DNA of 64,000 nucleotides, from assembly GCA_029881255.1 (NCBI GenBank), contig JAOUMY010000001.1, positions 620,001 to 684,000 of the forward strand, written 5' to 3'. The DNA comes from Gammaproteobacteria bacterium. Its GTDB lineage: Bacteria > Pseudomonadota > Gammaproteobacteria > S012-40. The position numbers and the translations under genes are program-made. This document shows, one piece after another, positions 34,631 through 41,952 of the stretch (position 1 is the first letter of the stretch; each line of letters starts with the position of its first letter). Under the pieces are notes generated by a model, which made no database searches, was not told the DNA's origin, and saw only the letters and a list, made by a program, of their open reading frames with translations.

Positions 34631-36510
34631 AAAGAACAACAATATTGCTGATACTTGCCGTGATGTTTTCAACATCTATGGTGTGGGCCGAAGAAGATGT
34701 GTTGATATATCCCGGAGACAAAAAATATAAAACCATACAAGACGCGATAGACGATTTTGATACTCATCAAAAGACGATTATTGAACTACCCCCAGGCGAA
34801 TACAAACTCACTCAGCCTCTAATCCTTCGTGATGGTATGACTCTGCGCGGCCAGGACACAGCGCTGACGGTTTTGCGCCCAGACGATGGCGTGGAAAATC
34901 TTACGCTAATCAAATTGAGTCAGATTAATAGTGCCACCATAAGAAATCTCACCTTCCGTGACGCTCTGGTAGGAATAAATTTAACTGACAATTTTTCTTC
35001 CAGTTTTAAAATTCGTAACAATGTTTTCTATCTAGGCGTGAGCCCTGAGGGAACGCAAATGTCGGTTGCTGTTGAACTGTCGGATACTGTTAGTTTGCCA
35101 GATGTTCAATTTAATACCTTTTACAAAAATAGTATTGCGATTTCATCAACTGCAGATGTTTTTGGCACTGTGAAAAACAATATCTTTTCGAACAACGAAT
35201 TTTATACAGATAATCTTGTCAGTAGCCACTTTAGTTACAACTGTTTCGTTAAGAACACGAATGAAATTAACAAAGATGATCCAACGCCTTTCTTAGTGTT
35301 TGCCGACGATGCAAAATTTTCCTATATTGATGAAACAAAAAAAATATTCGATTTTCATTTGCAGGCAAACTCACCGTGCAAGGATCAGGGTAGTGTGGAT
35401 GGTAATACCCCAGACCGATTCGTAGATGAAAAAGAAAGCACAGAAAATATTCCGGATTTCGGTGCATATGGTGGTCCGGACCGCGATCCATATCCATTTT
35501 CTGTGACATTGAAAAAAGTCGAAGCGTCATTGGTTGACGATGGAACTTACACTTTGACAGTTATATGGCTCCCCTCAAAAGACTTTATGATGGCAGCAAC
35601 AGGCTCGCATTATAAACTCGACTTTGGAACGGAAAGCGGAAAGTATGATTTGAGTTTTTCCGAGAGCCTGGCCTCGCCCTACACCATTACAGAAGATTTG
35701 GTGGATAAAGAGGCGAATGCAGGTTTTTATACGACAAATATTGCGGGTTTTAATATTGCCGCGCAATCGATAGGAACGCCGGTAATCTCGTCTACGGTTG
35801 CCGCAAATCAACGCCTCGAAGTAACCTGGTCGGCGGTAGAAAATGCCAGCGCCTATCATTTGACCTACTCTCGCAATGATGATGGCAGCGATTCGAAGAC
35901 AATAGAAAATATTAAAGGTACGCACTACCTGATCGAAGGGCTTGAAAACGGCGTTGCTTACTCTGTTTCGGTGGCGGCAATATTTCAGCCAACATTTTAT
36001 TTCCAAATGCGCGCGGTTGAAGGTTTGAGTGGCAGTAATTTTGAGAGCCACGACAATTCAAAACTTGAATACAGTATACCGCTTGGCGACGATATCGTCA
36101 GTGCGCCATCGGTTTCAGCAATGGCTACTCCCGACTTTGTGCGGGCGTATCCTGCGCTGCCTAATGAGGGTTGTTTTATTGCTACCGCAACATTTGGAAG
36201 CTACGAAGCTTATGAAGTGCAATTTCTACGCGATTTTCGTGATCGATTCTTACTTACGAATAAACCCGGAAGGCACTTTGTTAATTGGTATTATCGTTAC
36301 GGGCCAATTGCCGCTACATGGATAAATAGGGCGCCAGAATTTAAACCCCTGGTACAGGCGGTACTCTATCCATATGTAGGGATTTCACGAATGTTTTTGA
36401 GTTTCGGATCTGTTGCTTCGGGATTGATTCTGTCGATTCTTTATTTTGTACTAACATTGTTTATGTTCAGACTGACCAAGCCTTTATTAACGGGGCGTGC
36501 TCATGATTAA
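34627..36510 (+). CDS. Exported beta-helix protein with CFI-box C-terminal domain
   Basis: A 627-aa protein starting with GTG that overlaps greB. It has a signal peptide (about 1-21) and a right-handed beta-helix resembling pectate-lyase-like repeats (about 30-260; the YKTIQDAIDDF and LRDGMTLRGQD start is characteristic). A fibronectin-type III-like region (about 380-480) follows. A CFI-box begins at Cys516 (CFIATATFGSYEAYEV, then FLRDFRDRFLL and NWYYRYGPIAA), and the protein ends in a membrane helix (about 590-612). The CFI-box C-terminal region is a known sorting-like module of unresolved function in Gram-negative bacteria. It probably anchors a surface or periplasmic beta-helix. Its substrate, if any, is unknown. 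Confidence 0.8.
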   Translation: MKRTTILLILAVMFSTSMVWAEEDVLIYPGDKKYKTIQDAIDDFDTHQKTIIELPPGEYKLTQPLILRDGMTLRGQDTALTVLRPDDGVENLTLIKLSQINSATIRNLTFRDALVGINLTDNFSSSFKIRNNVFYLGVSPEGTQMSVAVELSDTVSLPDVQFNTFYKNSIAISSTADVFGTVKNNIFSNNEFYTDNLVSSHFSYNCFVKNTNEINKDDPTPFLVFADDAKFSYIDETKKIFDFHLQANSPCKDQGSVDGNTPDRFVDEKESTENIPDFGAYGGPDRDPYPFSVTLKKVEASLVDDGTYTLTVIWLPSKDFMMAATGSHYKLDFGTESGKYDLSFSESLASPYTITEDLVDKEANAGFYTTNIAGFNIAAQSIGTPVISSTVAANQRLEVTWSAVENASAYHLTYSRNDDGSDSKTIENIKGTHYLIEGLENGVAYSVSVAAIFQPTFYFQMRAVEGLSGSNFESHDNSKLEYSIPLGDDIVSAPSVSAMATPDFVRAYPALPNEGCFIATATFGSYEAYEVQFLRDFRDRFLLTNKPGRHFVNWYYRYGPIAATWINRAPEFKPLVQAVLYPYVGISRMFLSFGSVASGLILSILYFVLTLFMFRLTKPLLTGRAHD

Positions 36511-37123
36511 AATCAATCACCTCAGCCTTTGTGTTTTGTTGTTTGTATTGCCCAGTGGTATAGCTCACGCTGGTTGGCAAATGGAAAGTAAGCTGGGGGT
36601 GTTTCAGCCAAACTATCAAAACTGGGCAACCTATTATGGTAAGGATTGGACAGGCGCTGCTTCCCTCTCCATAGCGTATAAACCGATTAGACTTATTGCG
36701 ATTGGTGTAGACATGGTTTATCTCCGCGCGAGTGGGGACGGTGGATACCAGAGTAGTGGCGCGCTAGGTGGTGAGGTCACGCATGAAATGGCACCTGGCT
36801 CTGCATATCTCGAGCTTAGTGGGTATATTTTTCGTAATCAGTGGGTCGTACCGTTTGTCGGCGGTGCCTACGGGCGCATGACTTATCGGCAACAAGTGAC
36901 ATACCAGCCAGATATTATTGGCAATCTATATGGCTCAACGGTTTTTGCCGGAGCACGAATCCTGCTGGATGGACTAGACCTGAACGCCGCTAAACTGTTA
37001 CGTGAAGACTACGGAATTGCGCATTCCTATTTGACGCTTGAGTTGAGGCGATTAAGTGCAGAAAAATCGGGCCAGGATCTTGGTGGTAATTTCCTGTTTG
37101 GCGGTCTAAATTTGCTGTTTTGA
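36503..37123 (+). CDS. Small outer-membrane beta-barrel-like protein
   Basis: A 206-aa exported protein: signal peptide to about residue 24 (IAHAGW), then alternating strands with aromatic ends (for example SIAYKPIRLIAIGVDMVYLRA and AYLELSGYIFRNQWVVPFVGGAYGR), finishing in NLLF, a C-terminal phenylalanine typical of outer-membrane proteins. It overlaps the beta-helix gene by 8 bp, so the two are translationally coupled. I do not recognise a named family. The pairing suggests a barrel partner for the exported beta-helix protein. Confidence 0.7.
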   Translation: MIKINHLSLCVLLFVLPSGIAHAGWQMESKLGVFQPNYQNWATYYGKDWTGAASLSIAYKPIRLIAIGVDMVYLRASGDGGYQSSGALGGEVTHEMAPGSAYLELSGYIFRNQWVVPFVGGAYGRMTYRQQVTYQPDIIGNLYGSTVFAGARILLDGLDLNAAKLLREDYGIAHSYLTLELRRLSAEKSGQDLGGNFLFGGLNLLF

Positions 37124-37166
37124 TTGGGCCTGGAAAAAGTCGTTACACTTTCGACCGGAAAAAGCG

Positions 37167-37595
37167 ATGTCAGATTGTTGTTCTAGCGAACGAGATACAA
37201 AAAAAGCCGCCTGTCCAGGTTGCGGTCAACAAGGCGCACGAGTGAAAGATGTCACTTTGCGCCACCAACTCGTGTATCCCTTGAGTCGAGATATCGACGA
37301 GCAACATGTCTATTTTTTCTGTGCTACAGAATCTTGCAACGTTGTCTATTACGAAGCAGATGGCAAGCAATATCATCAAAACCAGGTGCGTACTCCTGTG
37401 GGGCAAAAAAGTCACAGCCCCGATGCCTTGGTGTGCTATTGCTTTGGCATTAGTCGGGCACAAATACAAAAAGATCGCGATGATGGTGTATCAAACGCAC
37501 GAGATTTTGTTCAACTACAGACCAAGGCAAAACTATGCGCTTGTGTCGAACGAAATCCATCAGGAAAGTGTTGTCTGTCTGACTTTAACTGCTGA
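37167..37595 (+). CDS. CopZ N-terminal-type zinc/[2Fe-2S] protein
   Basis: A 142-aa cysteine-rich protein matching the N-terminal domain of the Archaeoglobus-type CopZ copper chaperone, which binds one zinc and a [2Fe-2S] cluster. Visible elements are ACPGCGQQG and FFCATESCNVVYY for zinc, and a BFD-like segment VCYCFGISRAQIQKD with CACVERNPSGKCCL for the cluster. The C-terminal HMA copper-binding domain of full-length CopZ is absent. The C-terminus overlaps the stop of the converging TraB gene by 11 bp. No copper ATPase is visible in the window. A role as a small iron-sulfur carrier is possible. Confidence 0.75.
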   Translation: MSDCCSSERDTKKAACPGCGQQGARVKDVTLRHQLVYPLSRDIDEQHVYFFCATESCNVVYYEADGKQYHQNQVRTPVGQKSHSPDALVCYCFGISRAQIQKDRDDGVSNARDFVQLQTKAKLCACVERNPSGKCCLSDFNC

Positions 37596-38796
37596 GCCGT
37601 TCAAAAATACGAAAGCCGGCTACGTAGGTTCCGATACCAGATCCTAGAGATGCGAGCAGAAAGACCAGCAAAGTACGGGTCACCCGGTTTTTCCACCAAC
37701 CGATCACACGCGTTGTATCACTACGCAGTTTTTCAAAATCTCCCACGCTAGGTTTTCGAACATAGAGTTCTGCTGCCGCTGCCACCATCCCCGCGCCTAT
37801 CATCGGATTCAACGAGGTAATTGGTGCCGCAATAAAAGCGGTGATTATTGTCAGTGGATGTCCAGTGGCGATGATTGCGCCTATTGCCGAGAATCCACCG
37901 TTGATTAATACCCAATCTTTTATCAGCTGAATTCCCAGTTCGGTGTTACGCGAAAACCCAAGCGCAAATCCAATGATAATTATCACTACAATTAGCCAGG
38001 GTAAGAACTTTAAAAGTTTACCAGGTGGAGGTAAGCGATCAAGTTTGTCTATTAAGGTCTGCGGTTCTTCGATACCTTTATTCAAATAGTCGGTCATGCC
38101 TTTCATATGACCTGCACCGATAACCGCAAGAATATTTCTGCAGTTCTTTTCCTTGAGTTCAGCCACAAGTCGGGCACTCATATACTGATCTCGTTCGTCT
38201 ACTAGTGGCTTGTAGATAAACTCGGCCTCCTGGGCGAATTGCGAAAAGGTAGACTCGAGAATATCGCCTTCTTTTAGTTTCTCGATGTCCTCTTCAGAAA
38301 CTTTTTCTCTGGATACGATACTGGCAAACAAACCGGTGATGATAGTAAAGCGCTGCCACCAGGGGACATTACGATAAACGCGTTTAAGTGTTGTACCGAT
38401 TTCTCTGTCGATAAGTAATACAGGAAGATTGGCTTCTTGGGCCTTCTCTATGGCTATGCGCATTTCCGCGCCTGGTTGTATATCGAATTGCTCGGCCATA
38501 CGTTGTTGATGCGCACCGAGAGCGAGATTTGCCGCGACCATGGCGGCCTTGCCTTCTTTGAACACCTGAAACAAATCCATTTTTGCTAAAGCGTCGGGAT
38601 TAACGATGGCATTGTGGCGACTTGGACAAAGCTCAACTGCGATGGCATCGTATCGGCCACTAGCGATGTGGCGTTCTACGGCCTCAGCACTGGCGCGGGA
38701 AACATGCGCAGTACCCAGCAAGGTAATACTTGAACCGTTGATTTCAATAACGCTGGTGGGCTGCAGGTTTTCCTGTTCGGATTGTGATTCTTGCAT
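37585..38796 (-). CDS. TraB/PrgY family membrane protein
   Basis: A protein of about 403 aa of the TraB/PrgY family. The N-terminal domain has the GTAHVS motif and VELCPSRH, both typical of the TIKI/TraB hydrolase fold. Several C-terminal membrane helices (about 275-290, 305-325, 335-360, 380-400) follow. PrgY inhibits peptide pheromone signalling in Enterococcus; the role in proteobacteria is unknown. The ATG at 38796 is preferred; a TTG at 38826 would add ten residues, and neither has a good ribosome-binding site. It is the second TraB-fold protein in the window, unrelated in architecture to the GumN lipoprotein. Confidence 0.85.
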   Translation of the reverse strand: MQESQSEQENLQPTSVIEINGSSITLLGTAHVSRASAEAVERHIASGRYDAIAVELCPSRHNAIVNPDALAKMDLFQVFKEGKAAMVAANLALGAHQQRMAEQFDIQPGAEMRIAIEKAQEANLPVLLIDREIGTTLKRVYRNVPWWQRFTIITGLFASIVSREKVSEEDIEKLKEGDILESTFSQFAQEAEFIYKPLVDERDQYMSARLVAELKEKNCRNILAVIGAGHMKGMTDYLNKGIEEPQTLIDKLDRLPPPGKLLKFLPWLIVVIIIIGFALGFSRNTELGIQLIKDWVLINGGFSAIGAIIATGHPLTIITAFIAAPITSLNPMIGAGMVAAAAELYVRKPSVGDFEKLRSDTTRVIGWWKNRVTRTLLVFLLASLGSGIGTYVAGFRIFERLSS

Positions 38797-38893
38797 GTGT
38801 ATTTCAATCTGACTGTTGAGGACCAAATGCCGTCTGGCTTAGCGAAGCAGGCAACGATACCATATCCGTGGTAAAAGCCAAACGAAACTCAAA

Positions 38894-39214
38894 ATGAAAC
38901 AAGTATATATCGCTGCAAATCTGCCCGATGCCCATATGTGTAAAGACTATCTGGAATCTTTTTCCATGCCCGTGATTATTAAGGGAGAGTTTCTTACCGG
39001 GGCAGCTGGTGAGCTGCCGGTGAATGCCTATCCGTCGGTGTGGGTTGTAGATGAACGCGACTACGAACTTGCCCTCACAAAAGTAAAAATCTACGAGCGC
39101 CATGAGTCAGTTGATCAGCTATATGATAATGACTGGCTGTGTGAGCAATGTGGTGAGCGAATTGAAGCGCAATTTACACAATGCTGGCAATGTGGCAATC
39201 AACGAAATCAGTAA
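38894..39214 (+). CDS. DUF2007 domain protein with zinc-ribbon tail
   Basis: A 106-aa soluble protein. The N-terminal ~70 residues match the DUF2007 (putative signal-transducing) fold: KQVYIAANLPDAHMCKDYLESFSMPVIIKGE, with the VWVVDERDYELA block. The C-terminal part carries two CxxC pairs (CEQCGE and CWQCGN), a short zinc-ribbon. The biochemical role is not known. It is divergent from the TraB gene and its 3' end overlaps the converging Rossmann-protein gene by 7 bp. Confidence 0.75.
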   Translation: MKQVYIAANLPDAHMCKDYLESFSMPVIIKGEFLTGAAGELPVNAYPSVWVVDERDYELALTKVKIYERHESVDQLYDNDWLCEQCGERIEAQFTQCWQCGNQRNQ

Positions 39215-39570
39215 CCAATCACACCGCTACTGGGAAGTCCCTCGCGTCCCATCATTGCCCACATAACTTGAGCCACACTCTCTGGTGCAATTACCGTATG
39301 TTTATTGTCGGAGCTAAATAATGTTTTTCTCAGTTCCATGCGGATCTGGGGATCACCCGAAAGATCGAATATCACATCGAGTTTTTCACCTAGTTCAACT
39401 ATCTCTTCAACATTCAACTGTTTAAGCCCTTGTTCCTGGGCGATTTTATTGAGCAAGGTGCCTTTCGCACTATAAACGCCTACGATATTGATGCCCCGTT
39501 CTTTCAATAGCAACATCTCTTTTAGGAAAATCTCACTATTGTCCGCGCCGATAATGGCGATATTTTGCAT
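39208..39570 (-). CDS. Single-domain Rossmann-fold (NAD(P)-binding-like) protein
   Basis: A 120-aa protein made of little more than one Rossmann half-domain. It has an N-terminal beta-alpha-beta (MQNIAIIGADNSEIFLKEML), then GVYSAKGTLLNKIAQEQGLK and DVIFDLSGDPQIRMELRKTL, resembling the nucleotide-binding part of Gfo/Idh- or DapB-like enzymes with no catalytic domain. It may bind a nucleotide or act as a regulatory module. It lies 78 bp downstream of a diguanylate cyclase gene on the same strand and is probably cotranscribed. An ATG two codons upstream (39576) is an alternative start. Confidence 0.6.
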   Translation of the reverse strand: MQNIAIIGADNSEIFLKEMLLLKERGINIVGVYSAKGTLLNKIAQEQGLKQLNVEEIVELGEKLDVIFDLSGDPQIRMELRKTLFSSDNKHTVIAPESVAQVMWAMMGREGLPSSGVIGY

Positions 39571-39648
39571 GGTCATAACCCGTCCCCTATGGTTTTTCTA
39601 ATACCAAGTATAGCGGCGTGTTTAGAGGAAATTTTTAGAAATCCAGGG

Positions 39649-40947
39649 CTATTGATGCGTGGCAACACGTACGTGTTCCGGTGCGTTACGGGCGCGATCG
39701 AGGGCCTGTGCCGCGAGTGCGAACAAGGCGGACTCGATATCGGCATCTTTTGGATACGCAGAAATACCCACGCTAACGCCTACCCGCAGAGTTTTACCAT
39801 CCCCAATGTTGATGGAGTTGTCCGAAATGGCCTTAACGATGCGCTCAGCTGTTTCTCTGGCACCGTCACCCGATGTCTCTGACAAGATCACCGCAAAATC
39901 GTCACCGCTGTAGCGACAGGCGATATCAGTAGGTCTGATCGCAGACGATATCTGCATAGCGACTGAGCAAAGTACCGAATCGCCAACTAGCCTACCATAG
40001 GTCTTGTTGACGCTGCTGAAGTTGTCGATGTCTATGAACAAAAGCGAAAAGTCTCGGCCATGGCGTTTGGCCCTTTGCATTTCTACGTTCATTTCGTCGT
40101 GAAATTTACTGGCATCGTAAAGTCCGGTCAAATTGTCGTGAACTGACAGGTAATCAATTTCATTTTGCATATTGGAAAATCGCTCGGCCATGATGTTGAA
40201 TGCGCTGGCGAGGTGTGCAAATTCATCGTTGGTCTTGATATTGGCGCGGCTGCTCAAATCACCTTGGGAATATTTGTGGACAGTACGTTCCAGGCGTTTA
40301 ATCGGGTCGAGTACGGCATGCTGAAGTGCAAAGGCTTCTATGAGCGCCAGCACCACGCCAAAACAAAATATCACACCTAATATTGCTACGGACACCCACT
40401 GGTTTTCCTGGGCGTTGAAACGTAGTTTGCTGATTTCGCTACGGGCGGTGGAGTTGAGGTCGTCAAGAACCGCCATACTGCGGGACAAATGCCGGCTAAA
40501 TTCATCCATGCGATTGGTCAGCTCATCGTATGGCGGAATGTTGTTTAGGGTAAGCAGTTTCTCGCCGAGCGCCTTGGCTGCTAGCCACTCTGCACGGGCG
40601 AGTTTGATCAGGTCGGATTGCTGGGGCCGTTGCACGACGGCCATAGCGTTTTCAAAATTACGATCTATCTCTACGCTGAGCCGAATAAAGTTTTCACGAT
40701 CGCCGGCTTCGCCGCGGCTGAGATATTGGGAAAAGGGTAGCTCGGTCTGTATCATCTGGTGCTTCAGACGCGTCGCCTGGTCTATCTCCTGAAGCGGGGC
40801 ATCAATGAGCCTGTCCAGTGTCTGTACGTTGCCCCGGATATTGTTATAGGCGCTGACCATTAGTACCGCGCTCGGAATGATAAGCAAGGTAATTCCGACC
40901 AGAATCCGGGTCCGTAGCGAAACGCGAAAATGTCTGAATGCAGGCAT
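39649..40947 (-). CDS. HAMP-GGDEF diguanylate cyclase (membrane)
   Basis: A membrane-bound protein of about 432 aa expected to make cyclic di-GMP. It has two membrane segments (about 14-36 and 168-190) around a helical periplasmic sensor, a HAMP domain (about 192-245) and a C-terminal GGDEF domain. The active-site motif is SGDDF (347-351) rather than GGDEF or GGEEF, with Ser at the first and Asp at the fourth position. The inhibitory RxxD site (RPTD, 338-341) is intact. SGDEF variants can be active, but the Glu-to-Asp change leaves activity uncertain. A GTG at 40971 is an alternative start. Confidence 0.9.
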   Translation of the reverse strand: MPAFRHFRVSLRTRILVGITLLIIPSAVLMVSAYNNIRGNVQTLDRLIDAPLQEIDQATRLKHQMIQTELPFSQYLSRGEAGDRENFIRLSVEIDRNFENAMAVVQRPQQSDLIKLARAEWLAAKALGEKLLTLNNIPPYDELTNRMDEFSRHLSRSMAVLDDLNSTARSEISKLRFNAQENQWVSVAILGVIFCFGVVLALIEAFALQHAVLDPIKRLERTVHKYSQGDLSSRANIKTNDEFAHLASAFNIMAERFSNMQNEIDYLSVHDNLTGLYDASKFHDEMNVEMQRAKRHGRDFSLLFIDIDNFSSVNKTYGRLVGDSVLCSVAMQISSAIRPTDIACRYSGDDFAVILSETSGDGARETAERIVKAISDNSINIGDGKTLRVGVSVGISAYPKDADIESALFALAAQALDRARNAPEHVRVATHQ

Positions 40948-41121
40948 GATCCCTGTAAATCCCTTCCACACTAGGGCTGCGCCCTTATTCCTTGTTTAGA
41001 AAGAGGAATTAGGCGTAACCAATACAAATGACTATTGTTGTTATCGGGTGTGTTGTTGCTTTTATTTAGGGATTAGAAGGTCTTAAGCGAAGATAATTCC
41101 GGGAATTGTCGGGTATGCCCC

Positions 41122-41154
41122 GAAAAAGAAAAAGGGGTCACAAAAGCGACCCCT
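41122..41154 (-). terminator. Rho-independent terminator after nrdJb
   Basis: Read on the minus strand, AGGGGTC and GACCCCT (41148-41154 with 41133-41139) form a 7-bp stem with an 8-base loop, followed by TTTTT-C-TTTTT. It lies about 55 bp after the nrdJb stop and closes the nrdJ operon. Confidence 0.85.
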
Positions 41155-41207
41155 GGTTCACTGGGAGGTGAAAACCAAAATGCCAACAAGCGAGTGTTAT
41201 TGTTTAT

Positions 41208-41906
41208 TCACCCACACTTACTGTCACCGCAGTTAAGACATGTCATGCAGCCGTCCATTTTGATCATGGCGTTGGTGTTGCACTTGGCGCAGAGCTGGGC
41301 ACCTGCCGGAAATTCGCTGCTGGCGTCATCGTTCTTCGCTGATTTGCCTTCGTACTCGGCGCGTTTGGCCTCGATGAATTGACGCTGATGATCATCTAGT
41401 CCATCTGCCTCAAGCAAGCCGATAAGCTGCATGTGGTTTTCGATAACATCGCCAATTTCCGCGACCAGGGAAGGCATGTACTTGCCTCCCTTCTTGAAAT
41501 AGCCCCCGCGAGGATCAAAGACGGCCTTGAGCTCTTCCACCAGGAAGATGACATCACCACCCTTACGAAACACGGCGGAGATGATGCGCGTCAGCGCAAC
41601 TATCCACTGAAAGTGGTCCATGTTCTTGGAGTTGATGAAAATCTCAAATGGCCGACGAACCTCGTGCTCCGTGCCCTGATTCAAAACCACGTCATTTATT
41701 GTGACGTAGAGAGAATGTTCGGACAGAGGCGTTTTGAGCTTGTAGGTCGAACCGAATAGCATCTCGGGACGCGCTACGTGCTCATTCATGTGTTCCAGTT
41801 CCGGCTCCAGAGGTTTGACCTCTTCCGCGGGCGCTGGGGTTTGTTTGTTTTCGTCGTCTTTCACGACTCGATAATTTACGATTTTTTTGTTTATCCTGAT
41901 ACTCAC
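41208..41906 (-). CDS. nrdJb: NrdJb: small subunit-like part of split class II ribonucleotide reductase
   Basis: A 232-aa protein matching the separately encoded C-terminal part of B12-dependent class II ribonucleotide reductase (the NrdJb of Pseudomonas-type split enzymes). The central region holds conserved IVALTRIISAVFRKGGDV and GKYMPSLVAEIGDVIE. The C-terminus carries two pairs of cysteines (CAKCN and CMTCLNC) that probably act as a shuttle dithiol/zinc site to re-reduce the active site. It starts with GTG, TAGGAG upstream, 46 bp after the nrdJa stop. Both halves are needed for activity in characterised split enzymes; here that is inference from the family. Confidence 0.88.
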   Translation of the reverse strand: MSIRINKKIVNYRVVKDDENKQTPAPAEEVKPLEPELEHMNEHVARPEMLFGSTYKLKTPLSEHSLYVTINDVVLNQGTEHEVRRPFEIFINSKNMDHFQWIVALTRIISAVFRKGGDVIFLVEELKAVFDPRGGYFKKGGKYMPSLVAEIGDVIENHMQLIGLLEADGLDDHQRQFIEAKRAEYEGKSAKNDDASSEFPAGAQLCAKCNTNAMIKMDGCMTCLNCGDSKCG

Positions 41907-41952
41907 TTCTGTACTCCTATCTTCGGGCTAATCAGTCTGCGCTGATATGGCC

